Assembly (NCBI RefSeq): GCF_000969445.1
Contig: NZ_JZEY01000061.1
Location: 855,501 to 919,500, forward strand
Reading direction: 5' to 3'
DNA: 64,000 nt
Source: Devosia chinhatensis
Lineage (GTDB): Bacteria > Pseudomonadota > Alphaproteobacteria > Rhizobiales > Devosiaceae
The notes beneath the pieces are model-generated. The model was not told the origin of the DNA and made no database searches. It worked only from the letters and a program-made list of their open reading frames with translations. The stretch's first letter is position 1, and the number at the start of each line of letters is the position of its first letter. Shown in pieces: positions 35,812 through 46,168 of the stretch. Position numbers and translations under genes: made by a program.

Positions 35812-35838
35812 GGAAAAGAACAGGAAAGGGCCGACAAA

Positions 35839-36123
35839 ATGATGGATAAACGCAATTCCGACGCCGCTTTCGACGCCGCAAATCCCCTCAAGACCCTGAC
35901 GCGCGCCCAGTTCGCAGCATTGGGTGGCGACGCCGTGGCCTATGTGAAGCCCGTCACGGGCCTCGTGCTCGCGGGCATGATCCACGACGCCGAGTTCGAC
36001 GCGGCCACGCAATATCAATTGGTGATGTCGGCCGACGGCACGCCGCTCATGGTGTCCGACAGCGCCGATGCGGTCAGCGAATGGCTGGGTGACCAGAGCA
36101 TCGGGCTCGCCACCCTGCACTGA
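35839..36123 (+). CDS. DUF1150 family protein
   Basis: A 94-residue protein of the alphaproteobacterial DUF1150 family, recognised by LTRAQFAALGGDAVAYVKPV and VMSADGTPLMVSDSADAV, and by its place directly after an Hsp20 gene. Function is unknown; co-regulation with heat shock is inferred from the 27-base gap. AGGAAAGGG precedes the first of two near start codons. Confidence 0.88.
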   Translation: MMDKRNSDAAFDAANPLKTLTRAQFAALGGDAVAYVKPVTGLVLAGMIHDAEFDAATQYQLVMSADGTPLMVSDSADAVSEWLGDQSIGLATLH

Positions 36124-36180
36124 CAACCGCTTGCGATCGTCTGCCCAATGCCCGCCTCCCAAAAGGCGGGCATTGTCGTG

Positions 36181-37323
36181 TCAGCGCCCCAGCTGAAAGG
36201 CGGAAAAGCGGTCGAGTGCGGCGTCGATCGCCGCGCGGGTCTGGGACCCGACATCCTCGATCCAGGTCCATTGCTGGGTGAGCAGGCGATTGGCAACGCG
36301 ATCGGTCTTGAGATCGATGGCCGCCACGACCCGGTCGCCGACGAGAACCGGCAGGGCGAAATAGCCGAATTGTCTCTTGGCCTGTGGGATATATGCCTCA
36401 AAGACGTGATCGTATCCGAACAGCAGCTTGAGCCTTTTGCGCAGGATGATGAGCGGATCGAAGGGCGAGAGGATATGCACGCGATCGGCGATTTCTGGCT
36501 GCGCGGCGAGCGTTTCCGGATCGCCCCAGAAGGCCAGCTTGTCCTCGCCGGCAATCCGCACCGGCACCAGCTGCCCGCGCCGGACGCGGGCCTCGATCAC
36601 CTCCCGCACGCCCGGCTTGGCCTTGGCGTTGAGGTGGCAGATCGAATCAAGGCTCACCAGACCCTGGCTGCGCAGCGCCCGGTCGAGCAGATAGGCACTG
36701 ATCTGCCGCGCGGTGGCGGGTCGCGGGCGGGTCTCCCAGCCGAAATGGCGATCGGCCAGATCGTAGGTCTTGAGCATGCCGTCGCGCGCCGCAATGGCCA
36801 CGAGGCCCTGGTAGAACATCAATTGCAGCACCCGCTTTGACGGCTTGCGGCTGGCCCAGGGATGGGTCTTGTCCACCAGCTCGTCATCGTCGATGTCGCG
36901 GATGGAAAGCGGGCCCTGGGCTTCAAGCCGGCGCGTCATGGCGGCGACTTCCGCCTTGCTCACGGTGCCGAACCAGGCGGACGGATTGGCGCGCCAGGCC
37001 TTCATGGCCGGCACGAAATAGCGCAGGTCGGCGCTGGGCACGTAGCTCAGCGCATGCGTCCAGTATTCAAAGACCGACTTGTCGCGCGCCTGCAGCTGAT
37101 CGAGGTCGTCGCGGCGATAGGCGGGGATGCGCGCATAAAGGATGTGGTGATGGCACCGCTCGATCACGTTGATCGTGTCGATCTGCACATAGCCCAGATG
37201 CGCTATCGCCGCGTGCGCGGCCTCCGGCCCGGAGCCGAACGGCGCGGTGTCGTCGAGCCTTTGCGCCCGCATCCAGAGGGCGCGGGCCTGGGCCTTTGTA
37301 AGGGTGAGCGGCGTTTTCGACAC
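36181..37323 (-). CDS. YcaQ/AlkZ-like winged-helix DNA glycosylase
   Basis: A 380-residue protein of the HTH_42 family. E. coli YcaQ (AlkX) unhooks DNA interstrand crosslinks and Streptomyces AlkZ removes azinomycin adducts. The catalytic motif is Q-phi-D in YVQIDTINVIERCHHHILYA (Gln47, Ile48, Asp49), the YcaQ-type form rather than the Q-phi-Q of AlkZ. Later winged-helix repeats include YLLDRALRSQGLVSLDSI and ILSPFDPLIILRKRLKLLFG. Length is near YcaQ. It stands alone between DUF1150 and tRNA-Ala. Substrate is inferred from the motif only. Confidence 0.85.
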   Translation of the reverse strand: MSKTPLTLTKAQARALWMRAQRLDDTAPFGSGPEAAHAAIAHLGYVQIDTINVIERCHHHILYARIPAYRRDDLDQLQARDKSVFEYWTHALSYVPSADLRYFVPAMKAWRANPSAWFGTVSKAEVAAMTRRLEAQGPLSIRDIDDDELVDKTHPWASRKPSKRVLQLMFYQGLVAIAARDGMLKTYDLADRHFGWETRPRPATARQISAYLLDRALRSQGLVSLDSICHLNAKAKPGVREVIEARVRRGQLVPVRIAGEDKLAFWGDPETLAAQPEIADRVHILSPFDPLIILRKRLKLLFGYDHVFEAYIPQAKRQFGYFALPVLVGDRVVAAIDLKTDRVANRLLTQQWTWIEDVGSQTRAAIDAALDRFSAFQLGR

Positions 37324-37441
37324 GGGCGATTCCTGACAGCTGACGCAACGATGTCAGATCAGCCCGCCGTGTCAAACAGGGTCAGCAGCCGGCTTGAGGG
37401 CCGAGCGACGATCCAGACGCGCAACGATGTCGAGGAAGATT

Positions 37442-37517
<76 letters not shown>

Positions 37518-37640
37518 ATCAAGCAAGGGTCGGAAAGACGATCCCTGCGGGTGTTTTGGGTTCGTCAGGGTTGGTTCCCGTCCGAAGCGAGGCGGAACCT
37601 ATTGGATGATCCGCCCGGGTGCAAGTGCCTAAATGACACT

Positions 37641-37681
37641 TTTTTATTCCACCGGGGATAAATCATCCCCGGTGGAAAAAG
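37641..37681. repeat. long hairpin between tRNA-Ala and FYDLN gene
   Basis: TCCACCGGGGAT (37648-37659), loop AAATC, ATCCCCGGTGGA (37665-37676): a perfect 12-bp stem, extended by T-runs before and A-runs after. The T-run is on the wrong side for an intrinsic terminator of either strand, although it may still mark the 3' end of the minus-strand gene. Confidence 0.55.
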
Positions 37682-37691
37682 CATAACGAAA

Positions 37692-38087
37692 TCAGCGGTC
37701 TTCGTCGTCGCCGACTTCAAAGCCGAGGCCATCGTCCTCGTCTTCGTCCTCTTCGAGGAACACGTCTTCCTCATCGTCGCCCAGGTCGTCCTCGACCTCG
37801 ACATCCTCGACATCGGGAATGTCGTCGCCGGTCTCTTCGGCGTCGGCTTCCTCGAGGCTGACGATTTCGGGACCTGCGGTCTCGACTTCGTCTTCTTCTT
37901 CCTGCTCGTCCTCGTCATCGATCTTGCGGGCGGTGGCGGGGCTCGCCTTGCCGGTCTGCTGCTCGAAGAAGGACCGCGGGAAGGACTTGCCCGTATAGGG
38001 CGAGACGATCGGGTCCATGTTGAGGTCGTAGAACTTCTTGCCCGTATCGGGATCGGTGCGCTTGGTACCGCGTTCGGAACTGGCCAT
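37692..38087 (-). CDS. FYDLN-acid family protein (TIGR02300)
   Basis: A 131-residue alphaproteobacterial protein of unknown function. The N-terminal conserved part reads KRTDPDTGKKFYDLNMDPIV, then SPYTGKSFPRSFFE; the C-terminal half (from about residue 55) is an almost unbroken run of Asp and Glu, probably disordered. Many relatives have cysteine pairs like a zinc ribbon at this place; none are left here (Asp/Ser/Thr instead), so metal binding is unlikely. The ATG ending at 38087 follows GAGG. It is divergent from cmk. Confidence 0.88.
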   Translation of the reverse strand: MASSERGTKRTDPDTGKKFYDLNMDPIVSPYTGKSFPRSFFEQQTGKASPATARKIDDEDEQEEEDEVETAGPEIVSLEEADAEETGDDIPDVEDVEVEDDLGDDEEDVFLEEDEDEDDGLGFEVGDDEDR

Positions 38088-38263
38088 TTCATGCCTCGTG
38101 GAATGGAAGGTGCGCGGGCGCGCCATAGCCGCAGGCGCCCATTTCGGTCAGTCCGGTTATGGGCAAAGCCGGCACGTGTCAAACGCAAAATGCGCCCCTT
38201 GCCCGGCGCGCCCGCTGGCTTTATCGCCTTAGAGCGAAGAGGGACAGCACTCGGGAAGCCGCC

Positions 38264-38908
38264 ATGATCATTGCCGTCGATGGACCCGCAGCCTCGGGCA
38301 AGGGCACTCTGGCCGAGGGACTGGCCCGCCATTATCGCCTGCCGCACCTCGATACGGGCCTGCTTTACCGGGCGGTTGGCCTCGCGGTCGCGGACCGTGA
38401 GGACGGTCCCGATTTCGAGCCCGCCGCCATCGCGGCGGCACAGGGTCTCGACCCCGCCCAGCTCGCCGACCGCGACGCCCTGACCTCTGCGGAGGCGGGC
38501 GTCCTGGCGTCCAAGGTGGCGGTGATCGGGCCGGTCCGGGCGGCGCTGTTCGATTTCCAGCGCAGCTTTGCGCTTCAGCCGGGCGGCGCGGTTCTCGATG
38601 GCCGCGACATCGGCACCAAGATCTGCCCGGATGCCGATGTGAAGCTCTTCATCCAGGCCGACAGCAAGGCGCGCATGGAGCGCCGGGCGCGGCAGCTCGA
38701 AAAGCGTGGCCTCGTGGTGGACCGCTACGCGCTCTATCACCAGATCGAGGCGCGCGATGCCCGCGACATGCTCAATCCCAATGGCGGATTCTACAAAGCG
38801 GCCGACGCGCACTTGCTCGATACCACGCTTCTGGATATAGAAGCCGCACTCCGCGCTGCCATCGAGATCGTCGATCGGACCATGGCGCTCAAGGCAGGGG
38901 ATCGCTGA
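38264..38908 (+). CDS. cmk: cytidylate kinase
   Basis: A 214-residue kinase phosphorylating CMP and dCMP with ATP. The P-loop is AVDGPAASGKGTLAEGLA, the CMP site LPHLDTGLLYRAVG, and VLDGRDIGTKICPDADVKLF follows, all typical. ATG 38264 opens the conserved strand; the open frame upstream encodes unrelated residues. It precedes rpsA by 185 bases, the same pairing as in most proteobacteria. In many relatives aroA lies upstream of cmk, but not here. Confidence 0.95.
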   Translation: MIIAVDGPAASGKGTLAEGLARHYRLPHLDTGLLYRAVGLAVADREDGPDFEPAAIAAAQGLDPAQLADRDALTSAEAGVLASKVAVIGPVRAALFDFQRSFALQPGGAVLDGRDIGTKICPDADVKLFIQADSKARMERRARQLEKRGLVVDRYALYHQIEARDARDMLNPNGGFYKAADAHLLDTTLLDIEAALRAAIEIVDRTMALKAGDR

Positions 38909-39093
38909 TCCCCTAATTTCATCCTTGGGACCCGGCTTCGTGACGATCGGACCATTCGCTGGCCCGGACCAAAAGATCATCCTGTCGTTCGAAGAGCGGT
39001 GCTCCGTGCGCCGGCTTTGGCCTTTGTGTCGAAGCGGACCCGTGACGAGGCAGGATCTGCAACCCTCAACGACCGGCGCAATGGAGAAAAAGT

Positions 39094-40803
39094 TTGGCAC
39101 AGCAAACTGTGACGAAAGACGATTTTGAATCGATGCTGCTCGACAGCTTTGTCGACAACGATGCCGCCGAAGGCACCGTCGTCAAGGGCAAGGTCGTGGC
39201 GATCGAAAAGGACCTGGCGATCATCGACGTCGGTCTCAAGACTGAAGGCCGCGTGCCGCTGAAGGAATTCGGCCAGGCCGGCCGCGACGGCACCATCACC
39301 GTGGGTTCGGAAGTCGAGGTCTATGTGGACCGCGTCGAGAACGCCATGGGCGAAGCCGTCCTCAGCCGCGAAAAGGCCCGCCGCGAAGAGAGCTGGGTCA
39401 AGCTCGAAGAGAAGTACAACGCCAATGAGCGCGTTGAAGGCACCATCTTCAACCAGGTCAAGGGCGGTTTCACCGTCGACCTCGAAGGTGCCGTGGCCTT
39501 CCTGCCGCGTTCGCAGGTCGACATCCGTCCGATCCGCGACATCGCGCCGCTCATGAACGTGCCGCAGCCCTTCCAGATCCTCAAGATGGACAAGCGTCGC
39601 GGCAATATCGTCGTGTCGCGTCGCGCCATTCTCGAAGAGTCGCGCGCCGAACAGCGTTCGGAAATCGTCCAGCAGCTCGAAGAGGGCCAGGTGGTCGACG
39701 GCGTGGTCAAGAACATCACCGATTACGGTGCGTTCGTCGACCTCGGCGGCATCGACGGCCTGCTGCACGTCACCGACATTGCATGGCGTCGCGTCAATCA
39801 CCCGTCCGAAGTGCTCACGATCGGCGAGACCATCAAGGTCCAGATCGTCCGCATCAACCATGAGAGCCACCGCATCAGCCTCGGCATGAAGCAGCTCCAG
39901 GCTGATCCGTGGGAAGGCATCGGCGCCAAGTACCCGATCGAGGCCAAGTTCACCGGCCGCGTGACCAACATCACCGATTACGGCGCTTTCGTCGAACTGG
40001 AGCCGGGCATCGAAGGCCTGATCCACGTTTCGGAAATGAGCTGGACCAAGAAGAACGTCCATCCGGGCAAGATCGTCTCGACTTCCCAGGAAGTCGAAGT
40101 GGTCGTGCTCGAAGTCGATCCGGACAAGCGCCGCATCTCGCTGGGCCTCAAGCAGACCCTGCAGAACCCGTGGGAAGCCTTTGCCGAGAAGAACCCGGTT
40201 GGCTCCACCATCGAAGGCGAAGTCAAGAACAAGACCGAATTCGGCCTGTTCATCGGCCTCGAAGGCGATGTGGACGGCATGGTGCACCTGTCCGATCTCG
40301 ATTGGCAGAAGTCGGGCGAAGTCGCGCTCGAGGACTACAATCGCGGCGACATGGTCAAGGCCAAGGTCCTCGACGTCGATGTCGAGAAGGAACGCATCAG
40401 CCTGGGCATCAAGCAGCTTGCTGCCGATGACCTGGCCGACAGCTCTGCCAGCAACGAGCAGGGCGGTCTGCGCAAGAACGCCGTGGTGACCACCGAAGTC
40501 GTGGACGTCAACGATGGCGGCATCGAAGTCCGCATCGCCGACAGCGAAGTGACGGCCTTCATCCGTCGCGCCGATCTCAGCCGCGACCGCAACGACCAGC
40601 GCCCCGAGCGCTTCGCCAAGGGCGACAAGGTCGATGCCCGCGTCACCCAGTACGACCGCAAGACCGGCCGCATCCAGCTCTCGATCAAGGCGCTGGAAAT
40701 CGCCGAGGAACGCGAAGCCGTGGCCAATTTCGGTTCGTCCGATTCGGGTGCCTCGCTCGGCGACATCCTGGGCGCAGCCCTCAAGGGCCGCGACGACAAG
40801 TAA
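39094..40803 (+). CDS. rpsA: 30S ribosomal protein S1
   Basis: A 569-residue mRNA-binding ribosomal protein made of six S1 repeats, e.g. VVKNITDYGAFVDLGGIDGL and VTNITDYGAFVELEPGIEGL, each ending in ISLGLKQ-like strands. It starts at TTG 39094 with GGAG seven bases upstream; the first residues MAQQTVTKDDFESMLLDSF fit S1. The use of TTG may hold its translation down. The 185-base leader has no clear structure. A strong terminator follows. Confidence 0.97.
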   Translation: MAQQTVTKDDFESMLLDSFVDNDAAEGTVVKGKVVAIEKDLAIIDVGLKTEGRVPLKEFGQAGRDGTITVGSEVEVYVDRVENAMGEAVLSREKARREESWVKLEEKYNANERVEGTIFNQVKGGFTVDLEGAVAFLPRSQVDIRPIRDIAPLMNVPQPFQILKMDKRRGNIVVSRRAILEESRAEQRSEIVQQLEEGQVVDGVVKNITDYGAFVDLGGIDGLLHVTDIAWRRVNHPSEVLTIGETIKVQIVRINHESHRISLGMKQLQADPWEGIGAKYPIEAKFTGRVTNITDYGAFVELEPGIEGLIHVSEMSWTKKNVHPGKIVSTSQEVEVVVLEVDPDKRRISLGLKQTLQNPWEAFAEKNPVGSTIEGEVKNKTEFGLFIGLEGDVDGMVHLSDLDWQKSGEVALEDYNRGDMVKAKVLDVDVEKERISLGIKQLAADDLADSSASNEQGGLRKNAVVTTEVVDVNDGGIEVRIADSEVTAFIRRADLSRDRNDQRPERFAKGDKVDARVTQYDRKTGRIQLSIKALEIAEEREAVANFGSSDSGASLGDILGAALKGRDDK

Positions 40804-40829
40804 GCCGTTCCGGCTGTTCGCAAATCTTC

Positions 40830-40858
40830 GACCCGCGCCACAAGGCGCGGGTCGTTTC
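40830..40858 (+). terminator. intrinsic terminator after rpsA
   Basis: GACCCGCGCC-ACAA-GGCGCGGGTC is a perfect 10-bp stem followed by GTTTC. Confidence 0.8.
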
Positions 40859-40874
40859 ATATGGAAATGCCGAT

Positions 40875-41405
40875 ATGAACATGCTCAAGGATGTCACCTG
40901 GCGGGCCATGACCGGTTACGACCTGGGCGCCGTCTTCGCCATCGCCAACCAGGTCCATCCCGGCTTCTTCGAGGCCGAAGAGGTGCTGGCCGAAAAGTTC
41001 GACCTCTATCGCAATGGCTGTTACCTGCTCGAAGTCGGCGAGCGCCCGGCCGGCTATGTCCTGAGCCATCCCTATAGCCTGGGCGACCTGCCCCCGCTCA
41101 ACCAGAAGCTGGGCGCGCTGCCCGCCAATCCCGATACCTATTACATCCACGACCTGGCGCTGCTGCGCCTGACCCGGGGCGTTGGCGCTGCCGGGCGCAT
41201 CGTGGCGGCCCTGACCAAGCATGCCGGCGCCATGGGCTTTGCCAGCATGAGCCTTGTGGCGGTCAACCAGTCCCAGCCATTCTGGGCCGGTCAGGGATTT
41301 GTCGAGGCGCATCGCGACGCGCTGGCCGGAAAACTGGCCGCCTATGAGCCAGAGGCGCGGTATATGGTCAAGCAGCTCGCGGCAGAGCCCGGACTACAGA
41401 CGTGA
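40875..41405 (+). CDS. GNAT-family N-acetyltransferase
   Basis: A 176-residue acetyl-CoA-dependent transferase. WRAMTGYDLGAVFAIANQVH opens the fold, YYIHDLALLRLTRGVGAAGR is the central strand with the acetyl-CoA loop (here RGVGAAGR in place of R/QxxGxG/A), and FWAGQGFVEAH closes it. The substrate is unknown. It starts at ATG 40875, 16 bases after the rpsA terminator; its own promoter would have to overlap that hairpin, or it depends on read-through. Confidence 0.85.
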   Translation: MNMLKDVTWRAMTGYDLGAVFAIANQVHPGFFEAEEVLAEKFDLYRNGCYLLEVGERPAGYVLSHPYSLGDLPPLNQKLGALPANPDTYYIHDLALLRLTRGVGAAGRIVAALTKHAGAMGFASMSLVAVNQSQPFWAGQGFVEAHRDALAGKLAAYEPEARYMVKQLAAEPGLQT

Positions 41406-41503
41406 ATACGCGAACGCCTTGTGGCGCTTGACCTTTTGCCCCGGCTTTGGCAGGTTGGCGCTGCCTTTCCGAAAAGGGGGCAGGGTCAGGACCGGAGCCT
41501 TTG

Positions 41504-41785
41504 ATGATCAAGTCTGAACTTGTCGAAAAGCTCGCCGCGGAAAACCCGCATCTGTTTCAGCGCGACATCGAGAACATCGTCAACGCCATTCTCGACGAGA
41601 TCGGCGACGCCATGGCGCGCGGCGACCGCGTGGAGCTGCGTGGTTTCGGCGCCTTCTCGGTCAAGAATCGCCCGGCCCGCGTCGGCCGCAATCCACGCAC
41701 CGGCGAGCAGGTCGATGTCGGTGAAAAATATGTTCCCCAGTTCAAGGCGGGCAAGGAAATCCGCGAGCGGCTCAACCGCTCGTAA
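41504..41785 (+). CDS. ihfB: integration host factor beta subunit
   Basis: A 93-residue DNA-bending protein that pairs with IHF-alpha. The arm motif [20 protein letters not shown] and [16 protein letters not shown] are diagnostic of the HU/IHF family, and [20 protein letters not shown] of the beta chain. ATG 41504 opens the conserved N-terminus; an in-frame start upstream is not needed. rpsA-ihfB-lapA-trpF is a conserved order in Rhizobiales, here with a GNAT gene inserted. Confidence 0.94.
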   Translation: MIKSELVEKLAAENPHLFQRDIENIVNAILDEIGDAMARGDRVELRGFGAFSVKNRPARVGRNPRTGEQVDVGEKYVPQFKAGKEIRERLNRS

Positions 41786-41839
41786 CCCGCTCTCTTGCCG
41801 GACATGGCACGCAGGGCAAGGGCTCTGTCAGGAAACTTA

Positions 41840-42205
41840 ATGGTCAACAGGATCGTCGGCTGGCTGATATTGGTCCCTTTTTGCGGACTTTTGATCGCCT
41901 TTGCCCTGGCCAATCGCCATCTGGTCAGCGTGAACCTCAATCCCTTCGCCAGCGTGGCCGATGCCGGTGCCGGCGGCTATGGCATTCCGCTCTTTGTCGT
42001 CCTCTATGTCGTGCTGCTGCTCGGCGTGCTCCTGGGCGGCATCGCCTCCTGGTTCGCGCAGGGCCATCATCGCCGCCGCGAGCGCCACTGGCGGCGCGAG
42101 GCCCAGCACCTCAGCCAGGAACTCGAAATCCAGCGCCGCAAGTCCGGCGACGTCACCCCATCCCCCATGAGCGACGTGGACGACCTGCTCGACATGCGCT
42201 CATAG
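41840..42205 (+). CDS. LapA-domain (DUF1049) membrane protein
   Basis: A 121-residue inner-membrane protein with two helices (IVGWLILVPFCGLLIAFALA and FVVLYVVLLLGVLLGGIASW) and a basic, coiled C-terminal tail (HHRRRERHWRREAQHLSQEL). LapA-family proteins act with lipopolysaccharide regulators in enterobacteria; here the role is inferred only by family. ATG 41840 follows AGGA. It lies between ihfB and trpF on the same strand. Confidence 0.85.
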   Translation: MVNRIVGWLILVPFCGLLIAFALANRHLVSVNLNPFASVADAGAGGYGIPLFVVLYVVLLLGVLLGGIASWFAQGHHRRRERHWRREAQHLSQELEIQRRKSGDVTPSPMSDVDDLLDMRS

Positions 42206-42261
42206 GATATGCCACCAATGGCCTTTCCCAATCCTCTCCATCGCCCGAGCACTGACCCACG

Positions 42262-42909
42262 ATGACCGATCCGGTGATCATCAAGATCTGTGGCATCAAA
42301 TCCTACGACCTTCTCGATGTCGCCATAGCGGCCGGGGCCGACATGGTCGGTTTCATGCATTTCCAGCGCTCGCCGCGCCATGTCTCCATCGAGGACCTGG
42401 CCGGGCTGATCTCGGCGGCGCGCGGACAGGTCCAGTCCTGCGTGGTCCTGGTCAATCCGGACAATTCCTGCGTGGCCGAGGTGGCCGCGCTGGGTCCGGA
42501 CTGGATCCAGCTGCACGGGCCTGAAAGCCCGCACCGCGTCGAGGCGATCCGCGCCGAGGCGGGCGTCGAGATCATGAAGGCCATGCCCATCGGATCGGCC
42601 GAGGATGTCGCTCATGTCGCCGCTTTTGCCGAAGTGGCCGACCGCATCCTGCTCGATGCCAAGCCGCCAAAGGGGGCCGACCGCCCCGGTGGGCTGGGGG
42701 AGAGCTTCGATTGGTCGCTGCTCGAAGCCCTTGACCCGTCGCTGCCCTTCATGCTTTCGGGTGGCTTGACGCCGGACAACGTGGCCCAGGCCATCCGGAC
42801 GGTGAAGCCGTTCGGCGTGGATGTCTCCTCTGGGGTGGAGACCGCGCCGGGGGTCAAGGACAAAAGGCTGATCGAAGCGTTCATCCGCAACGCCAGGTCC
42901 GCCGTATAA
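42262..42909 (+). CDS. trpF: phosphoribosylanthranilate isomerase
   Basis: A 215-residue TIM-barrel enzyme, third step from anthranilate to tryptophan. The catalytic cysteine is in [20 protein letters not shown] (Cys10), the conserved loop is [15 protein letters not shown], then IQLHGPE, and the phosphate loop is [14 protein letters not shown] with catalytic Asp in [18 protein letters not shown]. It opens the trpF-trpB-trpA run, 43 bases before trpB. Confidence 0.96.
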   Translation: MTDPVIIKICGIKSYDLLDVAIAAGADMVGFMHFQRSPRHVSIEDLAGLISAARGQVQSCVVLVNPDNSCVAEVAALGPDWIQLHGPESPHRVEAIRAEAGVEIMKAMPIGSAEDVAHVAAFAEVADRILLDAKPPKGADRPGGLGESFDWSLLEALDPSLPFMLSGGLTPDNVAQAIRTVKPFGVDVSSGVETAPGVKDKRLIEAFIRNARSAV

Positions 42910-42952
42910 GGGGCAGGTGCCGGGATCGTCTCGGCGACGCCGAGAGGACGAT

Positions 42953-44166
<1,214 letters not shown>

Positions 44167-44170
<4 letters not shown>

Positions 44171-44991
44171 CCACCCGCATCGACGCCCGCTTCGCCCAGT
44201 GCAAGGCAGAGAACCGCCCGGCTCTCGTCACCTATGTCATGGGGGGCGATCCCGACCTCGCCACCAGCCAGGCCATCCTCAATGCCCTGCCGCAGGCCGG
44301 CTCGGACATTATCGAATTGGGCATGCCCTTTTCCGATCCCATGGCCGACGGCGTCGCCATCCAGCTCAGCGCCCAGCGGGCACTGGCGGGTGGGCAGACC
44401 ATCCTGGGCGTGCTCGGCATGGTGGAAGAATTCCGCCGCAAGGACGAGACAACCCCGATCGTGCTCATGGGCTATTACAACCCGATCTATGGCTTTGGCG
44501 TCGACCGCTTCATCGCGGCCGCCAGGCAGGCCGGTGTCGATGGGCTGATCGTCGTCGACCTGCCGGCCGAGGAAGATTCAGAATTGTGCATTCCCGCCCT
44601 CGAGGCCGGGCTCAATTTCATCCGCCTCACGACCCCCACCACCGATGAGAAGCGCCTGCCGGTCGTGCTCGAGAACACTTCGGGCTTTGTCTATTACGTC
44701 TCGATGAACGGGGTGACGGGCGCCGTCATCAAGTCGCGCGGCGCCGTGGGCGAGGCCGTGGACCGCATCAAGAGCCATACCAGCCTGCCGGTTGCTGTGG
44801 GCTTCGGCATCAAGACCGCCGACGATGCCGCCGATATCGGCAGGCATGCCGACGGCATCGTGGTCGGCTCGGTCCTGGTGGACGCGGTGGCCAAATCCTT
44901 GCGCGACGGTGAGGCGACCGACACGACCGTTTCAGCCGTGCGCGATATCGTCGCCGATCTTGCCGCCGGGGTGAGACGGGCCCGGACCTGA
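44167..44991 (+). CDS. trpA: tryptophan synthase alpha chain
   Basis: A 274-residue TIM-barrel subunit that cleaves indole-3-glycerol phosphate and passes indole to TrpB. The catalytic Glu is in [18 protein letters not shown] (with Asp of MADG nearby), followed by [11 protein letters not shown] and the phosphate-binding [11 protein letters not shown]. Start overlaps the trpB stop, indicating translational coupling for equal amounts. accD follows after 113 bases. Confidence 0.98.
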
Positions 44992-45104
44992 CACTGTCCA
45001 CAGGCGCCGCGCGCCCGGCTTTGATCTGTCGCGGCGGCCCTGATAAGAATTGCCACAATTGACGACTACGTGATCCGCAACGATCACCCGCGAAAGGCCG
45101 CGCC

Positions 45105-46085
45105 ATGAACTGGATCGACAATTTCGTCCGCCCCAAGATCCGCTCGATCCTCAATCCCAAGCGGGATACCCCGGAAAATCTCTGGGTCAAGGACCCGGAA
45201 TCGGGCGAGATGGTGTTCTATCGCGATCTCGAGGCCAATCAGTGGGTCGTGCCCAATTCGGGCTATCACATGAAGATCAAGCCGGCCGACCGGCTGGCGA
45301 CCTTCCTCGATGACGGCAAATATGACCTCGTGCCGGTTCCTTCCGTGCCGGTCGATCCGCTGAAGTTCCGCGACCAGAAGCGCTATACCGACCGCCTGCG
45401 CGAAAGCCGCGCCAAGACCGGCTATGACGACAGCGTCATCGTGGCCACCGGCAAGCTCTACGAGCGCGCCGTGACCGTGGGCATCCAGGATTTCGATTTC
45501 ATGGGTGGCTCGCTGGGCATGGCCGCCGGGCAGGGGATCATCACCGGGCTCGAAACGGCCCTGCGCCTCAAGACCCCCTTCGTGCTCTTCGTCGCTTCAG
45601 GCGGCGCGCGCATGCAGGAAGGCGTGCTCAGCCTGATGCAGATGCCGCGCACGACCGTGGCTGTGCTGCGCCTGCGCGAAGCGGGCCTGCCCTTCTTCGT
45701 GGTGCTGACCAATCCCACCACCGGCGGCGTCACCGCCTCCTATGCCATGATCGGCGACGTTCACCTGGCCGAGCCGGGCGCCCTGATCGGCTTTGCCGGC
45801 CAGCGCGTCATCGAGCAGACCATCCGCGAAAAGCTGCCCAAGGGCTTCCAGCGCTCGGAATATCTCTACAGCCACGGCATGGTCGATATGGTGGTGCACC
45901 GCCACAACCTGCGCTCCACCATTGGCTCGCTGGCGGCGATCCTGACCAAGGCGCCCCCCAACGAGGCCATCACCGCCTCGGCCACCAGGGCGATCACCGC
46001 CCAGGCCAGCATGCGCGACGCCGCTGTCGCCGCCGAGGGCGACGACGATATCGATCCGCCAGCGGCGGCTGCTCACGCCGAGTAG
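45105..46085 (+). CDS. accD: acetyl-CoA carboxylase beta carboxyltransferase
   Basis: A 326-residue subunit that moves the carboxyl group from biotin to acetyl-CoA, first step in fatty-acid synthesis. The core has [39 protein letters not shown] and [17 protein letters not shown]. The N-terminal zinc-ribbon region has the right layout ([20 protein letters not shown], then [12 protein letters not shown]) but all four cysteines are replaced, and the whole chain has no cysteine at all. Rhizobiales AccD tends to lose this ribbon. It follows trpA; folC, its usual follower, lies elsewhere. Confidence 0.95.
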   Translation: MNWIDNFVRPKIRSILNPKRDTPENLWVKDPESGEMVFYRDLEANQWVVPNSGYHMKIKPADRLATFLDDGKYDLVPVPSVPVDPLKFRDQKRYTDRLRESRAKTGYDDSVIVATGKLYERAVTVGIQDFDFMGGSLGMAAGQGIITGLETALRLKTPFVLFVASGGARMQEGVLSLMQMPRTTVAVLRLREAGLPFFVVLTNPTTGGVTASYAMIGDVHLAEPGALIGFAGQRVIEQTIREKLPKGFQRSEYLYSHGMVDMVVHRHNLRSTIGSLAAILTKAPPNEAITASATRAITAQASMRDAAVAAEGDDDIDPPAAAAHAE

Positions 46086-46168
46086 CCCGACCGTCCGACC
46101 TTGCCGCGATCACGCGGCAGGTCTGCTTGTGCTGGACAAGCACGGCGCCTGCCTTTCATATCCCGCGC

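Noticed and set aside
37641..37681. Intrinsic terminator for the FYDLN gene
   Set aside because: The stem is strong, but the T-run lies before and the A-run after it on the plus strand, and on the minus strand the stem is followed by A-rich sequence, so no U-run follows the stem in either direction.
44992..45010. Second DnaA box (TGTCCACAG) before accD
   Set aside because: It differs from TTATCCACA at the first positions and stands alone.
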